DNA of 64,000 bases, from positions 1-64,000 of the forward strand of contig JARNGD010000019.1 of assembly GCA_031001845.1 (NCBI GenBank), written 5' to 3'. The stretch is from Achaetomiella virescens. Its lineage: Eukaryota; Ascomycota; Sordariomycetes; Sordariales; Chaetomiaceae. Below are positions 9,960-19,866 of the stretch, piece by piece (position 1 is the stretch's first letter; the number at the start of each line of letters is the position of its first letter). Below the pieces are notes generated by a model. The model saw only the letters and a program-made list of their open reading frames with translations. It did no database searches and was not told where the DNA came from. The position numbers and the translations under genes are program-made.

Positions 9960-12235
9960 TAACGTGATCGGGGGCCAGTGCGGGAACTCAGGGGGATGGA
10001 TGACTATCCAACGATCTCCGAGAGTTCTGAGCAATGGCGGCGGATCTCTGTTATTTCACGGTCAGAGTTCCAGCTGGGTTGGCATCAGAGAAGGCGGAAG
10101 AAAAGGGGGCATAATATCGTACGGACCAATGACTGATTCGGGGAACATAAACTTCTAGCTAAAGATCTTAATGTTATCGGTGTCAATGCGTAGTACCGCG
10201 TTATTCCCAAGGACGGCCCCTGCGATGACGGCTGGACAACCGGTAACACGGCGAGCCAACTATGATTCGAATTCACCCCTCAGGACATCGACCAGGACAA
10301 GGTCTTTTACTCGGCCCTGCTTGCTAGCAACCAAGCAGTCACTGTCACGGTTGGGGAAGTAAACCTCGGCGCTATGTGGACCAAGACTCCCAGCGGCGGA
10401 GCCGGCATCTACCACGGCAGCGCAAATTTTAGCTCTAACACGGGCGCGGTTGTCGTCACAGTTGGGCCCATTAACTATCAACAAGCGGCCTATTACGACG
10501 AGCTGCGACGACACGAACGGATACACCACCTGGAATGCCTTTGTCGCCAGCAGGACCGGGCCTACCGTCAGTACCACGGTCAACTCGACGCAGTGGGTTT
10601 GCATCGAGGGCACAGCTGCCGCCGGATTCGATGAGCTCTACGCCTTCACCTGCAAATACGGGTACTACAGTCGGCGCATGCCTCTGCACCAAGTTACCTC
10701 ACCGACATTGTGACCGACAGGATCTCATTCTCCAACCTTAACATTACCGGCTCCGTGACGGATGGAGCTCTCTTTCCCAGATGCACTAGTATGAAACCCG
10801 ACGCCATCCCCATCACCTCTCAGCTACATGTCCAACTCAAAGACGACTGTCACTGTCCGCCAGATCGAGCTGCCGCCTCGGCCTCAAATCACCCAAGGGC
10901 CCTCGGACAAGTGGACATCAACACGGTAGCGGATACCAGCACGGACGACGGCGACCAGGTCATTTATATTCCGCCAAGCACCACCACATCGACGCCCATT
11001 CCGACTTACAAGGAAGGTATATTCCCGCCTTGGCGTATCGAGCCCATCGTCGAGCCCCTGAACATGCAATGCCGAAATAATGAATGTCCGTCCGAAAACG
11101 ATAAGGAAGACGACGAGATTGTCGTCGTCAAGGTGAAGTGTGACTAACTGTGGTTTTTCATCTTCTGCCACAAGCTTCTCCTATGTGATAGTCGCTATAC
11201 CGTTCTTGTAGAGATCAATGGTGAAGGGGAGGAGCTCATGCCAGCCGTTGTGAGGCATGTCCAGGGCATAGTTGAAAGGTGTCTTGCCGACCGTGAAGGC
11301 CTCGTAGCTGTTACCCTCGACGTAAAGGGGACCAATGTGATGGGATTCGCCAAAGTCGTTCCAGGACATGATCTAGACATAGTCAGGGTTGATGAACCTG
11401 ATTTTCTCCCATCGATCAAACCTCAAGTCGTCTCCTCTCCACAGCCAGTTCTTGTCGTGGCCTGGAAGGTTGGTATAGAACCAGGGGCTTGCCCGCATCA
11501 CTTTCCACACTAGTCAGCGAAGCGGTCGCCGAGTAAACTGCCAGCGTTCGAGTTCTTACTATATTGCACATTAGTGCCGCACTTCCGCTCTGCAGCCTCG
11601 AGAAACTCGGTGTACGAAGCATCCACATCAGTATTGCCATTTGTATTGCCCTAAGGCCAGGGGCCCGACTAAAGAGACTATAGGGGCCACATGGAGCAGC
11701 GTCAAGGGCAGCTTTGGCGCCGAGAGATGACCAGTCGGGGATAAAGGCGGCATTAGTCTTCTTAATAATGTACTCCCAGTCTTCGGCCTGCTTGGGTCCC
11801 TCGAATATAGACACTACAGGCCGTCCTCGCTCATCGTGTAGTAGGGGTTGTAACCGGAATACAGCATTGTCATGAAATAACAATGTTTGAACTCCAGAGG
11901 CCCTCCGCCGGCATAGTCGTAGAAGAAGATCATCTTGAAGCCCAGACTGTCGGCCGCCTCAAAGGTCTTGGACAGGTATATACCGAGAGTCTTGTCGTCT
12001 GCTCGGATGTTCAGAGCAAAACCGTCGATATAGGCGGCTTGGGCCAGCCAGATGTCAAGTTTCCACTAGTCCACGTTCTATAGTTTGGCATTTTCGATCT
12101 ATTTTAAATCAGGTTCTTGCGTCCCTAGGGCCCCGAGGATCATCAATCCAACTCACCATGAAATTGGCAAAGACTGCCTTGGTCTGGACCTGGGCACATC
12201 CTAAAAAGGACGGCCAGAAGGCTAGAAAGCGACAT
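9960..12235 (-). pseudogene. GH71 alpha-1,3-glucanase (mutanase) with internal inversion
   Basis: This is a secreted glucan endo-1,3-alpha-glucosidase, a family that hydrolyses alpha-1,3-glucan of fungal walls. On the minus strand from 12,235 there is a signal peptide (MSLSSLLAVL), then QVQTKAVFANFM, an intron (GTGAGT at 12,156) and the GH71 barrel. Visible blocks are WLAQAAYIDGFALN, LGFKMIFFYDYAGGGP, VSIFEGPKQAEDW, FIPDWSSLGAKAALD, SWNDFGESHHIGPL and NYALDMPHNGWHELLPF, ending near 11,165. The continuation (YRVIPKDGPCDDGWTTGN onward) is on the plus strand from about 10,185. The extreme C-terminal Pro-rich tail (PHWPPITL) is again on the minus strand near 9,970. Three expected Gln codons read TAG (two near 12,060-12,085, one near 11,177) and one frameshift is at T5 in the signal peptide. 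The gene is dead. Confidence 0.75.
10165..11165 (+). other. inverted C-terminal segment of the GH71 gene
   Basis: Reading plus, this segment encodes VIPKDGPCDDGWTTGNTASQL, DIDQDKVFYSALLASNQAV, VNLGAMWTKTPSGGAGIYHG and, after a frame change, SCDDTNGYTTWNAFVASRTGP, WVCIEGTAAAGFDELYAF and a Cys-rich CKYGY...GACLCTKL block. These are the beta-sandwich and Cys-rich regions that normally follow a GH71 barrel. A Ser/Thr/Pro-rich linker and KVKCD then LWFFIFC follow. A TAG where Trp is expected (A-W-Y-R, about 10,190) and a TAA after KVKCD fit RIP. Flipping this roughly 1-kb block would restore the domain order of the surrounding minus-strand gene. Confidence 0.6.
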
Positions 12236-12989
12236 ACATGTGCGTGCGCGGGCTTCGCTGGCGAAGAAGAAGCGAGAAACCTCAGGGTGGGATGTGAAGG
12301 AGACAGAAGTTAAGGGACAACCCCATGATAGCGGCCCATACTTATACCCGGCTCGCGCCGCGCCCTGAGACGTTATTCGGAGTGGTTGAAGTTGCGTCCG
12401 CCTCAGGAGAGGACCGTCAGATTCGCTATGCTGAGCTTGTGCCGCTTGACGAAATCCAGCAAACTTCTTTCTCTCCGAGCTGTCCGCGCTCCCGAGTAGC
12501 ATCGGCCCAGGCCTAAACTGGAGCTTCCGCGGTGGATGCGAGCAGCAACCGGACAGCGCTCGCGGGCCGTGTGCGGCGGCACAGCAGTCCGCGAGCCCCG
12601 ATTCGCCGGTTGGGTCAAAGTCGTCCCATTTTTTGGAATATCCTTGTCCGACGGGAGGCGCCTGTTGAGCCCCGGCAAAGTAGTGGACGTTAGCACCGTT
12701 ATTCGTACATCGCACCGGACAGCGCTTCCCAAATCGGACCCTGAAGTTCGACTATTTTGTCCCCCTCCCCCCCCCCTTTTTTTTTCTTGCCTCATCCGGG
12801 GCCGCGCTGAGCTTCTCCGCGAGCCGGAGGCCTCCCTCTTCTTCAAAAGACGATTAAAAAGCCCCTTTTCCGCTGACTAGTTTCGGATGAAGAATGGTGC
12901 GATCCGAGCTGCTGATAATTACTCGGCAGACCAGGCACCCTTGCAAGCAAACGACTCGGATTCTCTCTACAAAAACCAACGGCCACGAG
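12236..12989. other. intergenic: divergent promoter region of GH71 and DUF4419
   Basis: No coding signal is seen. It contains a C/T-rich tract at about 12,763-12,787. It lies between two divergently transcribed genes and so presumably held both promoters. Confidence 0.5.
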
Positions 12990-14225
12990 ATGCCCGCTGT
13001 CATCAAGCCAGACCCCCAGAGTGCCCAGAACCGCGACCTGGTTGTGTCGTCTCCCTTGCAGCTGCTCCGCCATATCTCGCCCAAAGACCACTACTACCCC
13101 ATCCTACGCTCATCATTCAGCTTTCAAGATGATCCCGGCTCAGCGGCCTTTCCTGCTCGATTGTACCCAACAAGAATGGCTTCACCCACACCGTCATCCG
13201 CGCCTGGCAGCAAGACCTGCACCTGAGGCTCCGGCCCGACGACGTGTGGCTCGCCATCCTCACCCAGTTCAGCTTCTTCGTCAACGGAAACGCCGACGCT
13301 CTCCGTTCTATTTTCGTTACCCACGTAGGTCGACCGAAACTCGTTGTCGATGCCCGCCCCGAGACCATCGAGACCGTGGACCTTGGCGTCGTCGCGCAGC
13401 AGCTGGCTGCTATGGTGAAGGAGCAGCTGAGGGATCCCAACGTTGCTACCACCCTCCTGCCCAACTCACCACCACAACACCGCACGACCGAACCACCGCT
13501 GCTATAGCGTTTCTAGGGACTATGAAGGAGTATTTTAGCTATGGTGTTCTCCTCGGTTGTAGCTTCCCGTCAGTGACGCTGTTGGGCGAGAGAAGTGACC
13601 GGGCCGACATGCTCCGACGTGTGGCCTGGTTTAGGGCTATTGGCCACGAGGAGACACCGCGTGGACAATTCGGCTGACCAAAGTACTCGAGTATATGGTA
13701 GCCAGCTTTGACCGTCCAGACGAGACAGATGTCAAGCATTTTTGGACGCGCGCAGTTCACGAGACGGGCACAAGAATGTCTGGCGGCATGGTTACTCTCT
13801 CGGGATGGTTGACGGCGTTTTGTTGGTGGGGGGCTGATGGCGAGAGGGTGAAGAACTATAGTGATGAAGAGCTTTCTGGATATCTTCATCCGGGGGGGGG
13901 CGTGGATTTCGGAGGTTGACGCTCGACGGCGTCGAGTTTCCCGTCATTGAACGGAAGAGAGTCCCTACGGGCGTTGTAAGAGTCCCAGTGACGTTGTACC
14001 AGGCCGGGAAAGAGAGTAGAGGGGCGGCGCTCTTGGCTGGGGTCGATGGGGATGCAGGTGATCGAGAAAGATGAGGAAACTACTGTTCAACCTGCTTCGG
14101 GGTGGTGGCTGTTGTCAGCCCCTTTCAATGATGCAAGCAGAGGGCAAAAGAGGGCACTAGAAGAAGATGAAGGTGAAATGGTTTTCGTTAGAAAACTAGC
14201 TAATATGTCGTCGAGAACGGGCTAG
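12990..14225 (+). CDS. DUF4419 domain protein (frames broken by indels)
   Basis: This is a fungal DUF4419-family protein of unknown biochemical function, often found in expanded families. From the ATG at 12,990 the reading is MPAVIKPDPQSAQNRD, SPLQLLRHISPKDHYYPILR, PNKNGFTHTVIRAW, LRLRPDDVWLAILTQFSFFV, TTLLPN, MKEYFSYGVLLGCSFPSVTLLG, LTKVLEYMVASFDRPDETDV, MSGGMVTLSGWLTAFCWW, TLDGVEFPVI and VQPASGWWLL, ending at TAG 14,223-14,225. I find no introns. Moving between frames needs about six single-base corrections. Several sit in homopolymers: TT near 13,474, the G9 run at 13,892, GGGG near 14,049. I see no clear substitution stop, so it may be an intact gene of about 410 aa hidden by sequencing indels. 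A genuine pseudogene cannot be excluded in this decayed neighbourhood. Confidence 0.75.
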
Positions 14226-14351
14226 GCAAGATTTTGCTCTTATTAGCTCGCAGGTCGCACCATTTTCGTCTCTAGATCGCTCCCTCTTCAGAGCTTAGCA
14301 TTAGTCTTCTCATCCTCTAGCTAGTCGGTAAGTATCTAATCTAACGTGCTT

Positions 14352-16450
14352 TATCAGCGAGAGGAACATATCAGCGAGTGGAATCCTTTCGCCCCACCAT
14401 ATATCTCCTCTCCTTTCGCTACCGCTCTTCGCCTCATCAATACAATAGATTCACTTCCAGCCAAAGCCCGGGTTGTATCGGCTCTCATTGAAGCCATAAA
14501 ATGACCAAAAGATGAGCATTCGAGGTGCAGCTAAGCTCTATAATGTACCACGTTCAACCCTCTGCCGTCGACGCGCTAGTCAGCCTGCCTGATCAGATAC
14601 TACACCCAAATCGAAGAAGCTCACTCAATCAGAAGGGGAGGATATTGTTCGGTATATAATTGAGCTTTATGAGCGCGCTTTTCCACCTGGACTATATAGT
14701 GTAGAAGATATGGCTACCAACTGCTATGCGAACGTGATGCGCCCCCTGTCGGCAAACTCTAGACGTAAATTCGTCAAACGCCAGCCACTACTCTATACGC
14801 GTTATACACGTCGACACGACCACCAGAGGGCTAAGTACGAGGATCCGAAGGTCATTAGCGAGTGGTTTGCACTCCTACGAAATACTGAGGCCAAGTACGG
14901 CATCGTGTATAACAATGTTTATAACTTCGATGAGACTAGGTTCATGATAAGTATCATCTTCACGGGTATAGTGGTTACGACCTTAGACGGCTTTAACAAG
15001 GCAAAACTGGCCTAGCCTAGCAACCACGAATGGACAACAGTGATCTAGGGAGTTAATGCCCTCGGCTAGGCCATCTCGTCCTTTATCATCTTAGCCGCGT
15101 AGTACCACCTTATCAACCAGCATACTAAGTGCAACCTCAACGCAAGCCGACGAGCGCATCTCAACTACCGAGAAACGGCTGGACTAACCAATGCGGTAAG
15201 CCTTAATTAAATCAAGCACGTCGACTTCCATACGGCACCTCATATTAAACTGGGCGGAAACCACTAGGGGTTTAGGGGCTTGTCATTCAGGCCACTGCTG
15301 TACAGTGGGAGGGAGGCCGTGGAGGATTTTAACATTGCTTTATTTTGGTGAAGTTTCTCACGTACAAGCCACATCATGTATATAGAGCTGCCAGGGGCGC
15401 TCACTGAGGGGCTCCTGGGCAGGCGGGCAGGGCGGTACGACAACAGCAATCGACGTTCCTTTCCGCATCGTTGAGACCTCGGAGGAGGTTCCCTAGTGCA
15501 GATTGCAAAGGGTGAGGCTCTGACCAGAGGGCCAGAGCGGTCCGTTAGAGAAGCGTGCTTTATAGAGCGCTCCGGAGTCTCTGTGAGCCAAGGCTTGTTG
15601 AAGTCTTCGTTCCTCCCCAAAGTCACGGCATCAATATCGCAAGACTACTATGACCAGCAGTAGGGTGTGGTATCTATATGGATTTGAGGTGCTGCGCGCC
15701 AGTTCAGTACGAAGGACAAAAACCAGTTGTTAATCCTCGACGGCCACAAAAGCTACCACTCGACTAAATTCGAGCTCTACTACTAGAAGAATAATATCAT
15801 TACGCTCTACATACCTCCCATTCCTCCTATAAGCTCCAGCTACTCGATGTTAGCTACTTTAGGCTATTGAAACAGTCGTACGGTCGCTAGGTTGAGGGCT
15901 TAATGTGCGCGTATATCAACTATGCAACAAGCTCCAATTCCTCAACGGCTTTGGCGAGGCCTTCTTTACTTCTATAACGGAGAAGAATATATAAGGTAGC
16001 TTTGCAGGGGCTGGCCTAGTGCTGTACGATCCAGAGAGGGTGCTTTCCAAGCTGGATGTAAAGCTTCGTAGGCCAACACCCCCAAGCTTACGGCCTAGCA
16101 CTACGCAACCCTGGGTCTTCCAGACACTATATAACCCTCGCGAAGCCGAGCCATAGTCAACGCTTATCAAGGCTTGCATTGCTAACCATCAAAATAGCTC
16201 CCCAACCTCGATGTTGGCCGCTGTAGAGCAGCTAACCAAAAGCCCTATAGCTATAATACACCAGGTGGCTCTCCTTCAGACAGAGAACGCTTCACTCCGC
16301 AAGGCCAACGGAAGCACTAAGTAAGCGCTATAGAGCTAGAAAAACACGGGTACGGCTTGGAGGATCACTTGCTATGTAGTATGCCTAGGATCTCGTCGAC
16401 GAGAAGGCCGTAGGTGGGGAAGATTGCCAAGTCTTTTATACTCTCGCTGC
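14352..16450 (+). mobile_element. RIP-degenerate Fot1/pogo element, second copy
   Basis: The left end carries two copies of a 17-bp unit (TATCAGCGAGAGGAACA at 14,352 and a variant at 14,369) matching the terminal unit of the element at 3.1 kb. The transposase reads plus, with KFVKRQPLLYTRYTR, EAKYGIVYNNVYNFDE (first Asp), a broken LLILDGHKSYHSTKFELYY (second Asp) and YKLQLLDVSYF (third Asp region). Compared with the 3.1-kb copy, several Gln codons are TAG (about 15,784, 15,890, 16,378, 16,387) and one Trp is TAG (about 15,067). These are the CpA to TpA pattern of RIP. I could not find a matching right terminus. Confidence 0.85.
15242..15706. mobile_element. nested insertion inside the second Fot1-like element
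   Basis: Alignment by eye to the 3.1-kb copy shows the transposase reading interrupted between DFHTAPH and TKDKNQLLILDG by about 465 bp of unrelated, GC-richer sequence. The edges carry loosely matching inverted bases (AACTGGGCGG inside the left, the complement of CGCGCCAGTT at the right), so it may be a small non-autonomous element. I recognise no family and no certain target duplication. A 120-codon minus-strand open frame inside it has no domain I know. Confidence 0.55.
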
Positions 16451-18397
16451 GGTGGCGAATCCCAAGCCTACGAGCCGCAAATCTTCTAGCTCAGAATAAT
16501 CCTCTTCAACTATCTCTAGAGCTCGTTAACATCCGCCACGTCCGCCCTCGCTGCAGGATGCAGGCGATCTACGGCCTAGTGGTACCAAGATTCCATAGAA
16601 CGACGTGATCGGAATCTCCAGTGGTGACGAGTCTGACGATGACAACCTCGACGACCGCTGGTCTTATTAAAAACTCGAACCCGGCAGTGTTCCTGGGAGA
16701 GGTCTAGGCTTGAATCTCTCATATATGAGTGGACCACCATGCTGACGTACCTTAGCAGGATATAATGTTCGCCTGCCGGTCGGGCGCACTGCGACGATGA
16801 ATCCACATCAAACCACGAGCAACAGAGAAGCAGCATAGGGTGTTCTCCAGAGCCATTGTCTGACTCACCTAAGGTTCTATATGCGAAGCTGGCCCAACCA
16901 GCTCCGGCGCGCTTTGCTGCGTGAGAGCCAGGACAGGCACTCGCTCCCGATAATACTATACGCGACACCGCCGTTTCAGAGATGGATGCTGCCGAAGACA
17001 GGGTCACACGCCATGGTTATGGAATGCGGCACGATCCTCGGCCGTCCGCAGAGTCGCGCGGATTGGCTTCGAATCGAGACGGCAGCATATGACTGACAAC
17101 GACGAGTGGGTAAACGGTCCCCATACTCGCTACCAGCGATACGGCGCAGCGTGTTAGCCAGGCGTGCCTGGCGTGCCAACCAGAGCGCATGCAGCTCTGC
17201 AGCAGCACCTGATCAGCCGCAGTCTGTCCTAGACTCTAACCATCGGGCCCAGAGTCTACGCAGGGCCGCCCCTCTCCGTACTATAATCACCACGGTGATA
17301 GTGATCAGACAAGGAACCCAGAACACCGTCATCCGCAAGTTCCAGATGTCAGAGGAGGGCAGAATGAAGGCGATCCTATCGTGCCACCACAAGTTTACCA
17401 GGGTTGGGCAAGGACACCGTTTTTGCTAGACGATGAGAGTATCAGCAAACTTGCGCTGGCAGATGCCAAACCACGGCTCTGGCCCCCAAGTCTATGCAGC
17501 GCCACCTCTAATCGTCCGGTTGAGCTATAGCAGAGGTCGGTCACTGCCGCCTCCCTTAGCACTGAGATCACTATGACGATAGCGATCAAAAGGGCGACTT
17601 AGAAGAGTGTCATCCTCTAGTTCCGGACCACAGAGGAGAGCAAAACAATGAAGAGGGTCTTGTTGTGCCGCCACAAGTATAAGAGAGTATAGCGGGCATA
17701 CCCAGGTTAACTGACGATGAGAGCAATAGCGACCGTGAGCTAGCTGATGCCAGCACATCCATGCAGCTATCCGCCAGCCAAGACCGGGTCAACCTCGAGC
17801 ATAGCATCTATCGTCGTCGATATTACGGCAGTGATATAGAGAGGACTACGATCCTACTAAGAACAGCGTTATAGAGCACAGCTGGTATAATGATGTCACC
17901 CAGCTAAAGCGCAAGCGCCGCAGGACACGAACTTCGACCCCTAAAACTCTCAAAACCGCACCCAAGCGACAAACACGTCTATAACGGGCCAGGTCCCGGT
18001 CACGACGGACTTAAATACCAACAACCCAGCGCCCAACGCCCAACGCCCCGCCAAAGTCAGCGGAACATTCCTAAGCCGCGATCCTTAGAAGTTCCGCATT
18101 AAAAAGGACACATTCGAAGCCCCTGTCGCGAACTTCGAGGAATGGCCACTCAAAGTGGTCCTCAAGCGTTTAGTGGTAGGCAAGGAGGTGACTTTCCAGC
18201 TGGAATTCGGGTGGAACGCCTGTGCGAATCACGGACAGAAACACAGCGCCCGGGAAAGCCCGCGGTGTAACTCAGCAGCAGAGAAGAACTTCCTCGATGG
18301 GGCGCGCTAACCCTTAAAGCTAATGCAAAGAGTAGTAGTACAGAAAGCAGAACATGTAGGCTATCATTTAAAAAAAAACATCAACAAGGTCATCTCA
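16451..18397 (+). pseudogene. decayed unknown gene(s) with tandem repeats
   Basis: This region contains coding-like traces with many stops. Acidic repeats (SSGDESDDDNLDD near 16,620; DDESNSDRELADASTSMQ near 17,720) are followed near 18,060-18,300 by a better preserved block: SGTFLSRDP, then after a stop FRIKKDTFEAPV, NFEEWPLKVVLKRLVVGKEV and TFQLEFGWNACANHGQ. That block resembles the C-terminal part of a family of repetitive fungal hypothetical proteins, an impression I cannot verify here. Stops at 18,088 and elsewhere suggest RIP. I cannot give a function, and the start of any original gene is not clear. Confidence 0.45.
17235..17790 (+). repeat. diverged tandem repeat, period about 280 bp
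   Basis: Matched landmarks recur about 280 bases apart: GATAGTGATCAG (about 17,298) with GATAGCGATCAA (about 17,577), GTCATCCGCAAGTTCC with GTCATCCTCTAGTTCC, and the GTGCC(A/G)CCACAAGT run. Both copies encode a similar SDQ...VPPQV...DDES peptide. Confidence 0.6.
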
Positions 18398-19866
18398 CTA
18401 GGCAGCATTGCTCTTGCACGTCCACGGCTCCGTCCCTGAATCCTTCGCAATCGCCTCTCCCGAGCACCACAGACCCAGGGCACAGAGCAGCAGGCCAACC
18501 AGCATCAACAGAACGTTGAGCGAGAACTGGACGATCCTCTTGGGGCTCGTGAACCACTCGCCGTAGAACATCCACAGCCACAGCGACCCGGGGATGCCGT
18601 ACGAGAACCAGCTGGCAAACAGGGCGCACACCAGGCCGAGCAGGTTGCTGAAGACGGGGATGGACTGGGCAATGACCCAGGCGATGATCCAGATGGCCGC
18701 CGTGATTCCGAGCCACCCGATGACGCCCAGCGTCGTGCGCTTGGCCAGATGCTTGGTGCCGGAGAAGACGCGCACAAAGATGTACTTGGCCGCGACGTGG
18801 CCGTAGATGACGCCGGCGATGACAATGGTCGGGATGGCGATGCCCCAGATGACCTTCCTGACCACGGGGGAACCGGCGGCAGAGAGAGCGGGTGAGGGAC
18901 GTTGGGGCCGACGTAGATGTAGATGACGACCGAGACGACGATGTAGAGGACGGTGTCGCAGACCTGCAGCAGCATCAGGGCCTTGGGCCAGTCGTTGGGC
19001 TGCTTGAACTCGGACATGACGCTGAAGAAGCACGAGTGCCCGCTGAAGGCGACGGCGATGTTGGTGACGGACAGGAAGGCCGATGTGAAGCCGATGGTGC
19101 GAGCCACCTCGACACTGGTGGTACCTATGGGCTTTTCAATGCCGACGTCGATCATGGTGACCATGACGGCCGTGAAGATGGACGCGAATGAGGCGAACGA
19201 GTAGTAGCCCGCCGCTCTCAGGGTCCGAGGCGTGTTCAGCAGCCAAAAGATGGCCAGGCCGACGACGCCCCACACGATGGTGCACGCGGCGCTGTTGGTC
19301 AGTGTGTTGAGGCAGATGGTCCATGTCAGGAGATGGCTGCCCATGACGAAGATCTGGAAGATAGTCTGCGCCCAGCCAAAGACCTCCTGGAAAACCTTGC
19401 CCATGCCGATGGACCTGCCCATGACCTCGCCGGCGTCACCGAAACTCTGGACCCAGGGGTACTGTTTCCGGAACTCGCCCATGACGAGGCCTGAGTATGT
19501 TGACAAGACGCCCATGATGACCATGACAATGATTCCGGGAGCCAGTCCGAGGTTCGCCACGACGGCAGGGAGCGATAGGATACCCAGTGACACCGTCTCA
19601 GCAATCATGACCACTCCGGCTTGCCTGTGAATGAGAGTCAGCTGTAAGGTCCTAGAGTGCGACTAATTGTTGGTGAACATACCACCAGGTGAGGGTATGA
19701 TAGTTGATCTCTTCAGAGCCATCTTTCTCCTCGCCGTCGGGGTATAACTGATGGGGGCTGGTTCGATGCGTGTGCTGCCGGTTTCGACCTTGTTCTGCGC
19801 ATCGTATTTCTTCTTCTCTGAGAAGGCATCTGGACCGACTCCAGCAACTGGGGCGTTTGACGCCAT
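18398..19866 (-). CDS. AAAP-family amino acid permease (Neurospora mtr-like)
   Basis: This is a plasma-membrane type neutral amino acid transporter of the Aa_trans family, resembling the Neurospora 'N amino acid transport system' protein. It starts with MASNAPVAGVGPDAFSEKKK at 19,866, an acidic N-tail ending INYHTLTWW, and a 58-nt intron (19,625-19,682, GTATGT...CACAG). About ten membrane segments follow, from MIAETVSLGILSLPAVVANL (first) through VGLAIFWLL, VMVTMIDVG, SVVIYIYVGPNV, VIWGIAIPTIVIAGVIY and NVLLMLVGLLLCALGL near the end. The stop is at 18,398-18,400, giving about 470 aa. Two frame changes are visible, at G4 (19,739-19,742) and GGG (18,896-18,898). One added base at each restores a continuous family-length protein, so I treat them as probable sequencing indels. 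Confidence 0.82.

Noticed and set aside
12143..12715. 190-codon minus-strand open frame upstream of GH71
   Set aside because: Only its last part overlaps the GH71 signal peptide exon; the rest looks like promoter and leader sequence.
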